Assembly: GCA_000708835.1 (NCBI GenBank)
Contig: DF236951.1
Span: 124,101-188,100 of the forward strand
Source: Klebsormidium nitens
Lineage: Eukaryota; Streptophyta; Klebsormidiophyceae; Klebsormidiales; Klebsormidiaceae
DNA length: 64,000 bases
Direction: 5' to 3'
A program made the position numbers and the translations under genes. Each line of letters starts with the position of its first letter. Positions within the stretch are counted from its first letter, which is position 1. Shown piece after piece: positions 47,780-60,938 of this stretch. Below the pieces are notes generated by a model. That model worked only from the letters and a program-made list of their open reading frames with translations, had not been told where the DNA came from and made no database searches.

Positions 47780-50700
47780 TCATAGCTTTAATCCCGACAC
47801 CCCCTCGAGAACGCCCTTCAACTCCCAGGTTACGACTTTGCCATCAAGACCCGAAGAGCTGAATCGCGTCGTACTTGAGTAGCCCGCCGGTCCCAGGGCT
47901 TGTAAAGTCCTGACAGAGGTTGGAGGGGCAACGCGTGAGAGCAGAATGTGAGCGGCGTCATGCAAATTGCACAGAACTGCTGCCACCGTGTAATATTTCA
48001 GAGCCGCGCAAACACGGGCACTCTTTCAATGTAGAACAAACGGCGCTTTGAGTGCTTTCTTTGGGAGAAAGCGGACCATAGTCAAAGATCAGCTTCTTTG
48101 CAGCAAGTCGACTAACTGAGCGAGGTAGAGTCCAACATTCGGCAGGCAATTTGCTGCAATGACTTTATAAAGAGCAATTCAAAGAATCGTTCCTGCCCAG
48201 TCATGACCGCCACTTGTCGTCCTCCGGCTCTGCACATTCGACGACCTTCCGCAAAACCAGAAGACAAAGTCAGGCAGATTACTCACGTGATACAGTTTTC
48301 GTGGATAGTGGCGGGGGGCTTGAGCGGTTCCAGGCTGTCGGTCGGCGCACCCTGCCCCTTAAACTTTTCGAAGGCGGACGAAAACGTGGAGCCCGACTTC
48401 TCCGCTGAAGAAGCCTTCGGCTCGTCCAAGTTTTTCAGCAGGCACCAAGACCCGCTGTCATTCAGGCCGAAAAGAAACGGGACGTTGTCGTAGCCCGCCG
48501 CAACGAGCCGCGTTTCCGATAGGAACAACACCTGCAGAAACGGGTGAAAAAAAGGGGGTCACGACAGCGCAAGCGATATGACGCCACGAGGAAGGTCTTT
48601 GCCAGAGTCGGAGGCGGCAGCCCCCCGCAGTAACGGCTCCTCGAGGTGCAAATAGTCATTTCGTTTCGAGCGTACTTTCCCATCATTGTCAAGGCATCCT
48701 ATTGTTGAATTTTAAGCCCCAGAACTTGGAAAAATCTTGTGATGCCCGTCGATGTCCCTCGCCTCAGACCATAGCATCAACTGGACGTGGAGTGCTTCAT
48801 ATACACAGGACTGGTCGCTTCTGCACACTTCGCAATATTCTATCGACACCCGCTGTAGAAAAGGCGATAAAGCTGAGACTTCGGGGAGCAGGCTCACATC
48901 GTTCTCATATACTGCCTTGTCCGCTGATACTAAAAGCCGCGACCATAATATTTTGTAGTTCCTCACAAGTTGCCATCTTCAAGGCAATGAGAAAGTTCGA
49001 CACACAACCTAAGCGTAGAACAACCACCATCAAAGGGCATTTCGTGGTATCCTCAATCCCTGAGTTGGTCCACAAGCGGAACGCTTACTCACCGCCCGCA
49101 GCGGCAACTCTTTCATAGAGACTGTTTGGACCGGTGTCCCTGCGCCGATGTCAATGACGTGGAGGGACGAGTCATGGGCGGTGAAGGCGAGCTTCTCTCC
49201 GGACGGGGACCAGTCGACATCATGGACCCAGCCGCTTGCCGAGTCAATCTGCATCAGAACCTGGCAGAAGAAACGGGCGAACGGCACAGCGGCCGTCAAG
49301 CAGTGTCCTCGGGGCTCTTTGTGCGCCTTGAAAAACGACATGTTTCCATGTTCACTTTGCGCCAACTTTACCCCTGTGCAGGTATATAACACGGCCACCT
49401 TACTTATGCTCAGATGGCTTTGGTGGTTGGATCACAAATCTCTGTTTTCACAGCCGCTTGCAGCGAGTCCCGATATTGCCAGATCTGTATTGAAAAAACC
49501 CATGGAAGGCAATTGTGGCTTCGAGTTGCCGAGCTGGACCCTGCATCCGTTTTGTACAGTAATACCCAATGGCGAGCACGTTGGGCTAGCGGTCAATTTG
49601 AACCGCCGATGCTGGAGAAACCACACGGCATCAGGGTCCTTTCGGCGACTCAAAAACCACGTTCTTGTTTTACGGATTCTGACAAAGCATGCTACAAACA
49701 AAACCGCAACTTTAGCAGTCATCACCACTGTTCGTCGGTCCCATAGGAACAGTGCACTCACGTCCCCGAACTTGGTGTCTCCAACCGCGTCCGTCTTCGC
49801 GTCCACGCCCTTGACAAAGGCGTTGAAGATTCTGCATTTGAAGTCGGTGCTTGCGGTGGCCAGGAGCGCGTTGTTGGGGTGCCACGCCACGCTCTGGACT
49901 GTGGAGCTGTGCTTCTTCCGTATCAGTTTCGACACCCACCTGCAAAACGAGCATGTGACTGGGCAGGGTGAGCAGACGAGCCGCAGTGTCTTGGGCCGAC
50001 ACTTTGCTCTGAGGTGAAGACCATCTGCAGATTGCGGGCAAGTGGCCGAGAAAGAAACGTCGGTGACTTATGTACGAACGGGAAATACAGCAAAGCACTG
50101 GGGCAAGGCTCAACGGAAACGGAGATGAAGAGAGGCCCAATGTGAATTCTAGAAGGTGCTCAAGATGCGACGAACAATGTTTATTACAGGCTTTTTGGGA
50201 TGAGTACATTGCAAGCGAACACTAGCTGGAACAAACTCCTGATATTGTCAGGGCCAGCCAAGATGGCGACCCAAAAACGGGAACATCATTTTCAAAGCTT
50301 ACTAACAATGGGAAAGCGTGGTTGTCAATTCCACAGAAATCAGCGCTTTTATAGTTCATGTTTGACCAAGTTCCTGCCGCCAGTCCTTGCAACTGCTTGG
50401 TTGGTTAATCAGACCTGGCATGTTTGGTTAACATGCTAGCTTAGCGGGACCAACTCCCCCTCACCAGTTGTTTTCTTGTTCGTAGTAGCACACGCAGACG
50501 CTCTTGGCCCCGCTCCCCACTGCAAACTTGTTCTCCTTGCTGCTCCACTTGACTGAGGTGGCGGCCCGTTGCAACCGTAGAATCACCAGCACGGGCTGCC
50601 ACTCCTTGCCGTCAAAGTTCCACACGTATCTGCAAGGTGGCACAACGAAACAGAATGGGCTCCGAAGTGCAGGAGATCTAAGGACTCTCGTATTAAAGAT

Positions 50701-51368
50701 CTTGACGCCTTGGACGCAATTCCATTCTGCCCATTGCTTCCTCAAGGACTGAGTTTTGATATTCCAAACTTGTTCGCATTGACAGGGTGGAGAACACCCA
50801 AAACAAAAGAGTACTGGTCCGTGTCTTCGAGCTGTCAGTGTTATTTTCTTTGACCAACATGAGATGCTACAGTATTCAAGTGCAAGTGATGACGTTGGTT
50901 GGCGCTAGCTTTATTGTCCCAGGGAGGTGGTGACCAAAATTCTAGTCTGATAATTCCAGCCACCAAATGTAGCATCAGAACTGCAGAAAGCGACCAGCGG
51001 ATATCCGTTTGCTGCTTTCCCTTTGTTCTCCAGTCCAAACTCACGTTCAAAAGACATGATGAGCGACAGACCTGTTTGACGCAAATTCTCAAATAAAAGA
51101 CGGTTTGAACAACTTGCACTCACGCGTTCCGGTCATGTGAACAAGTCACAATGCAATTTGAACTTGGCGCCCAGTCAATCCCGGACACCAGCTGATCATG
51201 ATTCTTCAGAACATGTATCCTTTCCAATTCGCTTCCTGAAACGCTCCCTGGCGGCACACGGAAGATGTGAACCTCATTACTGTTTGGGCAAACCGCCAGC
51301 ATGCTCTGATCGCTGTTCCAGGCATGGCAGGAAACAGATGGCCACAATTGGCGGATCAGGGACGCCAT
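47780..51368 (-). CDS. ARPC1: Actin-related protein 2/3 complex subunit 1 (ARPC1), WD40
   Basis: WD40 subunit of the Arp2/3 complex, which nucleates branched actin. Six exons: 51368-51124, 50629-50465, 49939-49762, 49260-49093, 48531-48287, 47909-47780; 376 aa, phases close and length matches the family. Landmarks: [124 protein letters not shown] and [16 protein letters not shown] near the end. An in-frame upstream ATG (51413) would add 15 residues; the start at [10 protein letters not shown] matches the family. Gene order is head to head with the MscS-like channel. Confidence 0.96.
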
Positions 51369-52141
51369 GTTGATCAATGCAGGAGAGCATGCCAGCGCTA
51401 GGTGCTTTTCCAAGGTGAAAGTTGCGCACCTTTGATCGACTCAGAAGCGAATGCGTGACTCGACGGCTACCATGCTGCACTAATCAGAGCAAGAAAGCAC
51501 CCTTTTGATGTAAAGTTGAATACTACACGGGCTTGCAGAGCATTCCCCCTGAATGTCGAAGTACCTAGGATAATGGGAAGACTTGGTTCAACTTTCATCC
51601 TGAGAACAGCATTCTGTCCAGCGCGTGATCAACTTCAAGCCTAGCCTACTAGTACAGGCTCAGCTCGCAAGGAAGTTGCGTTCTTCCATACCTACTCTCA
51701 AGGAATCTGCACCGTGAGATTTACAAAACATCAACGGACGGTCGAGAGTTGATCTACTTGGAAAGTCCAATTTGGCAAGAATATTCGAACTTTAACCACA
51801 CATCGTAAGTTTTCCAAATGCACGTGCAACACAAATGCTCTTACGTTCAAGTGCCGCCATTGATTTAGCAGCCGAGAGCTGCTAATTTAACGGCTGAAAT
51901 TATAACCTGGAAAGATGGTCAGCCAAAAACAGCCAGCTGGCACTAGGATAGTGACTATCCCACCACGTTTACAAATTACAAGTGCGTCTTGCCAAGTTGC
52001 TCGTTGCTCCAGAGTCCACTGCCGCCATCATGATCAATCGTGATTGATGACAATGTGCATGAGCTTTCTGGCCACTGACTACCGTAGGACCTAGGTTCGA
52101 GAAGCATTTGCTCGCGGGGCTATTCTGTCGAACAGCACAAC
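51369..52141. promoter_or_regulatory. Divergent intergenic region, ARPC1 / MscS-like gene
   Basis: 773 bp between outward-facing starts, holding both promoters and leaders. No clear core motif or coding frame was recognised. Confidence 0.45.
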
Positions 52142-55100
52142 ATGGGCGCCTTGCAGCACCTCCACACCAGGGACGACACAGAGCTTTCCAGCATGAGCGG
52201 CACCCCAACCCTCCCCACGAGCAGCCGGCCCCCGCTTGCAGCATTGACCCGCAACAACTCTACCGGACATTCTCCGCTTGGACCACGCCCAATGGAAAGA
52301 CAAGCTTCTTCCTTTACAGCAGGATCTTGCACAGAGCAAGCTAGTAGCTTTACAAGTTCCCTGCAAAGAAACGACAGCCTTGCTCAGGAGCGGAAAGGAG
52401 GTCTGACAGCTCAGGACGCGACAGCTGGCAACTTGGGAGTGGCGGAGGATGTAAGAAACCTTGCTAGATCTGAGGCCGGTGGAGGCGCCAGGGGCGCCAA
52501 GCTCGAGGTTTTGGGGAGTGGACAGCCCCTGTCTAGATTGCACAGTGTCTCTGTGACGTCACTTCAGGAGCAGGACAGTTTGGATTCTAAAGCTCCCCCC
52601 CCAATCTCCATTCCAGACAGCACATTCGCCCACTTTCCCAGCTCGCATGCAGGCCCGCCGCACAACAACCCGTTCCTAGGCCAGCCTGCTGATGGTGTTT
52701 CCCACCCGCTACACACGCCGCCAGCTGGCAGCACCGCGCACGCTCACAGCTTCCCCGGCCCCAACACTACGGCCGGGGGTTTCGAAACCCAGATCCCAAC
52801 TTGGCAGCCTGCCTCTCGCAGCCCCACCGTACATCCAAATTCACCCATTGCCTCTGCAAACCAGTTACAGAACCGTGTCCGTAGATCTAGCGACCCTCTG
52901 TCCGCCTCTGGGGTCGGAATTGCCACCCATGTGCCGCAGACGTGGATCAACCCCCTCTCCTCGGAGATTTCGCTCAGCGTGCAACCCAAAAAGGCGGAGT
53001 CTTCCGAGGTTGGTCGTCCCCTATCCCCCCGTGAAACAAGGATTACGGTGGATTCATCTCCAAGGCCCTCCCGCTTTGGACAGAAAGAAGGCGCCAGCAC
53101 TAAACCGTCGGGCGGGGGAGATTCAGACGAGGATGATGGGGGTCCACTTCTCCAGGCGTGGCGCTCTGGAAACCTGCCCATTGAGATGCGCTCCGATTCA
53201 ACTTTGAGTCGCTTCAACAAACGGCTGCCATCGCTTCGAGTGCCTCATTCTCCGGGGGGGTCCAAGAGAGGTCAGCCAAGCCCGAATGGCAGTGACAAGA
53301 TTACGCCCGCATTGAAGCACCCTCAGTCCGAAATCATGAGTCCGGATCTGGGAGGGGGCTTCGCAAACGAGGGCAGTGGCAGAATTGGGTTAGAGTCCCC
53401 TAGGCCGATGCCTTCGAGAGTCTTCAACCGCACGAAAACGTCTCGCCTCGGAGACCCTCGGGAGAATGGCATGTTTGCCAGCAAAGACACGGTGATCCAC
53501 AAACCAGACGCCGTCGCAAAGTCTGGTCTGCTCCAGAAGTCCGGGCTCCAGAAGTCCGGGGTATTCGAAAGGCCCACGAATTCGGGGTTGTTGAAAAAGT
53601 CGGACTCGGGATTTTTGAAAAAGTCGGGGCTTCTGGGGAGGGCTAAGACCAAAGTGGGGCGGTCGGGGCAGCTGCCAAAGGGAGGGGCGCTCGAGCGGGT
53701 GGACGAGGATGATGATTCGCTGGAGGACGACGATGTGCCGGAGAACTGGTGGGCGGAGCAGAACAAGTGCAGCTGGTTCACCATCCTGCAGTGGGTGGCG
53801 CTGGTGAGGATCAAAATTGCGGAGGACTTCTTTCATGTCTTCAATGTGGAGATGAACTAGGAGTGTTGGAATCTACGAGGGTCCCTGACGGAAGATTCTG
53901 CCGAGGAGGAGTTTCAGACTGTTTGCTTCGTCACTTGGTGTTCTTTGTCGTGCAAAGACAAAGAAAGATACATTTCCTTCGGGCAACTCAGATTGTCTTC
54001 GTTCTTCGGGGCTCAACGCTTGACCTTTTGAAGCATTTATGATAAGGAGACGTTTGCATATGTGTCTCCTGTCAACATCAGGATTCAGAGGAGTCCTCCA
54101 GATCTGATGATGACACTGCAGTTTTGGCGCAGTTTTTGCTCAAGCAGCCCAGCGGTCCCTGCTTTCTTCACAGGGGCCTGTTAAACGTGCCATCTAATCC
54201 TTTCTTCCTGAGTCCCAACACATTATGTTTGTCAGTATCAACCTTGAAGTGGCTCATCTCATAATCTGCAAGCGCAAGCTCTGGCGACACTCGTACAGGT
54301 TCCAAAACCTCAAGCACAGAGCCTTCCAAAGGTTCGTGCCCCGCAGAGATCGGCCACTTGATTTTTCTCACCAACTGTTCCCCTTTCTCCGCCAGGTACT
54401 GATCATTGCTCTTTTCATCACGAGCACGGCTGTGTGGGGCGAGGTGAAGCTGCTGGGCGTGCTGCAGTGGAAGTGGCTGCTCATTCTGCTCGTGGTTGTG
54501 TCGGGCCGCCTCATCTCGGGCTGGCTCGTCAAGATCGTTGTCTTCATCCTGGAGCGCAACTTCCTCATGAAGTGAGCCCGCAATTACGCGTTTTCGTGTG
54601 CTGTGGAAGGTTGATGGGATGGAGCTCAAGAATGCGGAACTTATCTGGTGGATGTTCCGTTATGTTGTGCAAAACGGGTTATGCATTGTTGCAATGCTGT
54701 TGAGAGTTGATTTCGGATGCTAGGCAAGGTCTTGAAATCAAACGGCACCGCTTCTTCTGGAAAACGAAAATGGCAGACAGGAGCCACGAGTTGCTTGAAG
54801 TCTAGGTCATCAGATTGCCACCCGGCCCTTTGGTGCCAGTACACATGTCAGCTCGCTCTTGGCGCTTCCGAACTGGTCTGTCAACAACCCTCCTGCTTGG
54901 AATCATGATTTCTTTTGGTTACCTCCACCTTTGCAAATTGGCAGGTTCTCAGGACTTTTCCAATTCGACCTTCCGTGATCGCATCCTTCTGTTTGTCCTG
55001 CAGGAAGCGCGTGCTGTACTTTGTGTACAGCCTCAAGAGCGGCGTGCAGAACTGCCTGTGGATGGGCCTGGTCACCGCGTGCTGGTACGCCGTCATGGAC

Positions 55101-58100
55101 CCCAAGGTGCGCGACGTCGACAACCGCCTCCAGTACGTGACACGTGTCATCCTCTGCATCTTCGTGGCCAGCGCCCTCAAGCTCGCCGAGGTGAGCCCCC
55201 AGTCGCTTGCTGTGAATTATCCACGTGGCATAGTCTAGCAGCGTGGGCAGCCCAGAAAGGCGTCACTTGCCTGGCCATTGCCTCTTCCTTCTGTTCTACG
55301 TTAGGGTGCGCGTCGATCGAAAAGCTGCAAAAAGCTTTCCAGATATTTGAACCAATCGGATGGCTTTTCACATCCACGTGGTACATACCAGAAGAAAAAT
55401 ATGGCTTGAAAAGTACCGTACCTCCTACTTGTCTGTACTACAAAGGCAACCCTGGAGGCCAAGTAGGTTTTCGGTCGACGCGCAACTCTAGCGCTGCCTT
55501 GACCCGGATCGTGGATGCTCTCGCATTGTTGTTGCGATTGGGGATGCGCTGCACACATGTGTTGCCTCGTGACAGGATGCTATTAGCGTATCCTCTCTGG
55601 AAAGGTAACACTCTAAGCCGCGAGCCCACAAGTGTTTCTGGGCGCACTGCTTGACTGCCTTGAGCACCCAATTATGGACGCCTGCCTGTGAACCTTGTAG
55701 ACAGGACTCCAAATTGACGCTCGCAAGTTCTTGCAGGCCGAAAAGACATCTTGAACTGCATTGACGCTTGCAGAGCGGCCGAACATAACGTAGCTACGTC
55801 TTCTGATCCTACTTCCCCGCTCGGTGCAGGTTCTGTTCATCAAGGTGACTGCCAGCCGGTACCACGTGAACCGCTTCTTCGAGCGCATCCAGGACACGCT
55901 CTTCCACCAGCACATCCTCGAGACGCTTTCTGCGCCCCCCACACTCGGTTGGGAAGCCGCCGAGAAGGAGGAGGAGGAGGCGACCACGCAGAGCAAGAGC
56001 GGGCCCACGAAGTCGCCGGAGCAGCTCTCCCGGACGTTCGGGACCACGGTCAGGTAAGCAAGGGATACGGGGAGTCGCAGTCTAACGACTGGTGTCGGAG
56101 ATATATGCCTGGATTATGGAAGATTAAGAAGGCTGAAGTAAAGGTCCCTCGTTTCTTCTGAATAAAAATCCGGACGGCGTTGAAGGCGTAAGCCGTGAGT
56201 TGATTTGCCAGATAAGACGTGAAGCAGCTACTCTGTCAGAACGGGCATGCATCACTGGAGCTTAAATGCTTGGTCCTCCTAGTGGCACATGCGTCGAGAA
56301 AACGGAAAACAGGTTCTTGGACTTTTGAAAGAGAGGTCCAGACGCCCCATGGAAACAAATAGAGAATACTCGTAAGTGGAGGGTGTTCTCCTGTCGCAAA
56401 GTTCATTGTCGAAGTCCGGCTAAGGCCGGTTGCTCCAAACACGTGTGAAAAGCTTCCGAGTTCAGGACGAGAAAGTCGGAACCCGCAGCTCACTCCTTTC
56501 TCTTACCAACCATCCAGACGGCGGAGCGAGTCGGGTCCCCTAGGGGGATCCCCTCGGCAGCGCACCCCCGAGGGCACTCCCCGGTCGGCGCGGTCGGCGC
56601 CCCGCGAGACGGTGGTGGAGGAGGAGACGGGCAAGGTGGACATCGACAAGCTGCAGCAGCTCAGCAGCTCCACCGTCTCGGCCTGGTCCATGAAGCGGCT
56701 CATCAACCTCGTGCGCTACCAGGTGGGTTACAGGGGGTTCCTTCTTTCAGGTCTGGGGTTCGGAATGTAGTGGCTATGCCTTCTTGGAGGTTTCAAAGCA
56801 TCGGTGATCAACCTTGTGCGCAATTAGGTGCGAGGGTTTCAATTTTAGAAGAGCTTGTCTTTTGCTGTTCACAGACTGTGAAGTCATGAGTTTGGGCGTT
56901 TTGTTCGTTTGCCCGTGATTTTATGTCCAAGTATTGGTCATTCCGACGGAACGGGCTTTGCCGTTTTGTGGAGGCCTTGTGACCAGCCCTGCAGTAGCGT
57001 TGCTTGAGTTGGCTTGACCAGCACAGGTGTTTCGAGGTTGTCTCGAGTCTTTGAAGTTTAGGCACACGGGGCCAATCGGCATGCAAACTCGCCCAGCTCA
57101 TCGATCTTGAGTCCTGATCGCCGTTGACTGCGTGCAGGGCATCAGCACGTACTCGGACGTGGTGGAGGCCGGCGAGGAGATCAACAGCGAGATGGCCGCA
57201 AAAGCCGCCGCCAGGCAGATCTTCTACAACGTCGCCAAGCCCAACAGCAGGTCAGATATTGTCAACAGCGCAGAACCACGACTTTGGGCCTCTATCCCGT
57301 GTATCTACGGGTTGATTCATCCGGTTCAGCGTTCATGTCTCTGCTTATGTTTCAGAGATGGAGAGGACGTTCTCCCGTAGAACTCAAAACGAAGTTGCTT
57401 GTGGTCGCCTGTTGCTCGCCTGTTTATCCTTGCCTCGTTTGAAGCAAAGTTGCTGACAGGGCTATTCACTGCGAGTGAACACTAGACCTGACTTGCAACG
57501 CACCGTTCGCTTCTTCTCAGCATAACAATTACTCAACCGCCAATATTTCTGTTGACCTGTATATGTCAAGCCGGGTCCCCGTCAAAAATACAGGCTGCCA
57601 ATTTTGTGAGTCATAACAAGTATCGTGATCCCCTGTGCTCCTCCTGCCGCAGGTACATCACGATCGACGACCTGCGCCGCTTTTTGACCGGCGACGAGGT
57701 GGCGCGCACGTGGATGATGTTCGAGGGCGCCGTCGAGAAGGGCCACATCACCAAGAAGAGCCTCAAGGCCTGGGTCGTCACCGTCTACAACGTAAGGGCC
57801 TTTTGATCTTCTTCTTTCGAACCGTATCTGGTCTCCTTTCCTATTGATTTTGGTTCTCGATCAGAAAAGGGCTCGCCTCGGCTTTTCAAGTTCTACGTTG
57901 TTTGCCGACAGGCACCACTTCCCGTCTGGTGAACTTTCCGTATGCCGAGGAAGCCGTGACGAAAGCTGATCCCTCTGCTTGCATGGGAAAGGGCGCAGCC
58001 TGAGCCAGACAAAGACCAAAATCAAGACGGCTCTGTGCTCACCAATCTAATCAAGACGGCCCATCCGTCACTAGTTGTGTAATCTGCATCCTGCTCAATG

Positions 58101-60938
58101 ACAACAATCAGAAAAGCATTCTTAATATTGATGGTTGCTCCGCTTGCTTCTTCCCAGGAGCGGCGCAGCCTGAGCTCGACGCGAACGACACAAAGACCTT
58201 CTGATTACCCTCCCTTTCTGTATCTTTATTCCACCACCTCAGTTTTGAAAAGTAAGGTCAGTTTTGATGGAGCTCCGCTTCGCTCCTCCCCGAGAGCGGC
58301 GCAGCCTGCGCTTGACGCTAAACGACACGAAGGCACTAACTTTTGTCTCTGCTTCTATACCCTCCATCCCACCTTCCTCAGATTGAAGAGGCTGTCAGAT
58401 TATGACGGAGCTCCACTTTTGCTTCATCCCAGGAGCGGCGCAGCCTGAGCCTGACGCTGTAACGACATAAAAAGACCATGTTTTTCATTCTGAACCTCTC
58501 CATTTCACCTCAGTGAGTCTGAGAGAAAGCTCAGGTTGACGCAGCTCAGCTTTGTCCCCTCAGGAGCGGCGCAGCTTCAGCGTAACGCTGAAACGACACG
58601 AAGACAGTGCCTTTCCCCCTTATTTCAAACCCCCTACCCCACCTTCTCAAACTTGAAAAAGGTCAAATTTTGACGGAGGTCGCGTTGCTTTTTCCCCAGG
58701 AGCGGCGCAGCTTGAGTTTGACGCTGAACGACACGAAGACGGTGGTGAAGAAGCTGAAGGGCGTGCTGGACGCGCTGCTGTGGGCGGTCATCGTGGTCGT
58801 GTGGCTCACCATCCTGGGCATCGCCTCCTCCAACCTCTGGGTCGTCCTCTCCTCCCTGCTCATCAGGTGCGCCTCCTGCGGCTTTTAGAAGCTGCAGACC
58901 AGGACCTGCGGAGATGGATGTGTTTTTGACGTAACAACGCGCTACTAGGAAAGCAGACTTGTCCGTGCTTTGCTTCGCGAGCCTTTTTTCGTGGTTTGAT
59001 TTGCAAAAGTAGGCTTCATTTAGCGATTGTAACTTTATGAAACAACGTTTAACTGGTCGTCGGCTCGCTTCCAAGAATGTTGGTCATATTGTACACCTGT
59101 TGTTGTGGACTCTGACTCGTCAGCCTGACGCACTTCAAAGGTCACAACATTGTGAAGGCTGCTAGGAGACCCGTACCGTTCTAGTGGGACCTGCTTCCGT
59201 CCCCTGCATTCGTCAGCTGACGCGCGCTGCCTTTTGTGCGCAGTTGGGTGTTTGTGTTTGGCAACATGGCCAAGACGCTGTTCGAGGCGATCGTGTTCAT
59301 CTTCGTGATGCACCCCTTCGACGTGGGCGACCGCATCGAAGTGGACGGCAACCAGATGGTCGTCGAGGAAATGAACATCCTCACCACCGTCTTCCTCAGG
59401 TCAGGCCCACTGCGCAGCGTTCCTCTGTTCGCTCTGTCGTCTCCATGATTCAATCTGATGGCGGCAACCTTGTATGAGTGCATCTGCTTCAAGTGGAAAG
59501 CACTGCAGGTACCTGATTCGATCTTTTCAAGTTAGCAAGTTGCGCCAACCGACGGCGCTCCAGACCCTATTCTGGAGAGGGTTTTGCGGAGGTTTTGACT
59601 TCTCGTAAGCATACAGTGCAAACAAGAGAGATGCCGAATAGTGCGCGCCTCGGAGGTTACTGGGCGCAATCAAGAGCCCGTTCCAACATCTATTTGTGCA
59701 TCCCTTCCTAAACGCACTGCATCGGCAATTGCAGGGCGGACAACGGCAAGACGTACCTGCCGAATAGCGTGCTGGCGCAAAAGCAGATTGTGAACATGGG
59801 CCGCAGCTCCGACATGGGCGAGGCCATCGACTTCTTCGTCGACTCGCTCACGCCCGCCGAGAAGATCGCGGCGCTCAAGGAGCGCATTGGAGACTACCTC
59901 AAGGCGCTCCCGCACCATTGGTGAGCTGCCGGGCCGATCAAAGCGAGTCCTTGATATTCAAACCTTCTGTGACACCACCTCTATTTCTATGAGGTTAGGA
60001 AAGTCGGTTTTGTGTCCTAGGCGCAAGTGAAGCCGTGGAGCTTGAGAACGTGGCCGAGCTAGTAATGTTTCCCTACAGGTGAGAAGCAGGCCTCGGCGCC
60101 ACGTCGTGAATATCTTCGTTTGCATCTTTTCTTCGCCGTTTCGTAACTCTTTTATCCGACCCCACCGTTGCATCCCTTCTCTTTACGCGCAGGTACCCGA
60201 CGTTCTTCTTGCTTGTGCGCGACATCGACAAGACAAACAACCGCATGCAGTGCAGCTTCTGGGGGCAGCACACTATGAACCACCAGGTGAGAGCGCCAGC
60301 CCTTGAGCCGAAATGGCGGAAGGCACACGTGGCCAGCTTCACCCATTACTGATGCTGAGGCTCGAAACCATTTGAGTGTCGCGTTTCAAATGGACCCTCA
60401 AAGAAAGGGTTGACCCAGCGAGGCCGCATTCGCATACATCGAAAATCCGAAAACACTCATATGAAGGGCAAAACGACAATGGAAAAATGTTCTCAGGGAT
60501 GCGTATTGCTCCTGGAACGAATGGATTGATTACCCAACGCTTCTGACGTGTTCCATTGGTTGCTCTTTGCTTATTGCCTTTGCCGTATTGGCATGGCACG
60601 GCTTAACTGGTGATTCAAACTTTAGCTCCTCACATCTTGCAAGAGCAGTTTCTGTTGAAACATGGCAGTAAACAAGAATAGGGTCCCTTCTACGATTTAC
60701 CTTGACTCGATTGGACGGCTCAAAAAGTACGGTCAACAAGGACGGTCTCAAAAAGTTTCTGCAACACGAACCTAACTCTGATTGACCATGGTTGCAGAAT
60801 GCGGGGGAGCGCCACACCCGCCGGGGGGCCTTGCTGCAGCACCTGCTTGCGACCATGCGCGAGCTGGGAATCAACTACAGCATCCCCACACAGGAAGTCA
60901 GACTGGGGGGACGCCTAGAAGGTTTTGGGAAGGCGTGA
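52142..60938 (+). CDS. MscS-like mechanosensitive channel (plant MSL10-type)
   Basis: Membrane-tension-gated channel, probably in the plasma membrane. Twelve exons: 52142-53803, 54396-54571, 55004-55190, 55830-56053, 56518-56722, 57138-57250, 57653-57791, 58700-58866, 59244-59399, 59735-59920, 60193-60286, 60798-60938; 1149 aa, phases close. Residues 1-~530 are a disordered Ser/Pro/Gly-rich cytosolic tail with KSGLL/KSGF-type repeats (~460-500), then DDDVPENWWAEQN. Four hydrophobic segments follow in exons 2-3, a cytosolic loop in exons 4-7, then two more in exon 8 and the exon 8/9 pore region. The MscS signature HPFDVGDRIEVDG begins at H981, followed by the beta domain (TYLPNSVLAQKQIVN) and VRDIDKTNNRMQ. 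The six-segment layout matches plant MSL4-10 channels. The intron before exon 8 carries a tandem array of false exon starts, and the intron before exon 11 a possible cassette exon. Confidence 0.93.
57985..58745 (+). repeat. Tandem ~136-bp repeats duplicating a splice acceptor and exon start
   Basis: The phrase (C)AG/GAGCGGCGCAGC recurs with GAG at 58158, 58294, 58433, 58564 and 58700, spaced 136, 139, 131 and 136 bp; a truncated copy sits near 57988-58018. Each unit also repeats the upstream intron words (TGACGGAGCTCCGCTT-like plus a pyrimidine tract) and the following ~30 exon bases. Only the copy at 58700 is the true exon 8. Copy 1 lacks one base, copy 2 has lost the AG, copy 3 has an in-frame TAA, and copy 4 has one extra base. 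Confidence 0.9.
60021..60078 (+). other. Possible cassette/poison exon in the MscS-like gene
   Basis: A segment between CCTAG and a strong CAG/GTGAGA donor lies in the intron between exons 10 and 11. Joined at 60021 it brings an in-frame TGA almost at once. Joined at the weaker AAG (60027) it adds 17 codons in frame. Skipping it gives the family sequence HHWYPTFFLLVRDIDK, so it is not a constitutive exon. Confidence 0.3.

Noticed and set aside
58098-58448. 116-codon plus-strand frame through the tandem repeats
   Set aside because: It changes frame relative to exon 8 and is simply the repeat units read through; no family resemblance.
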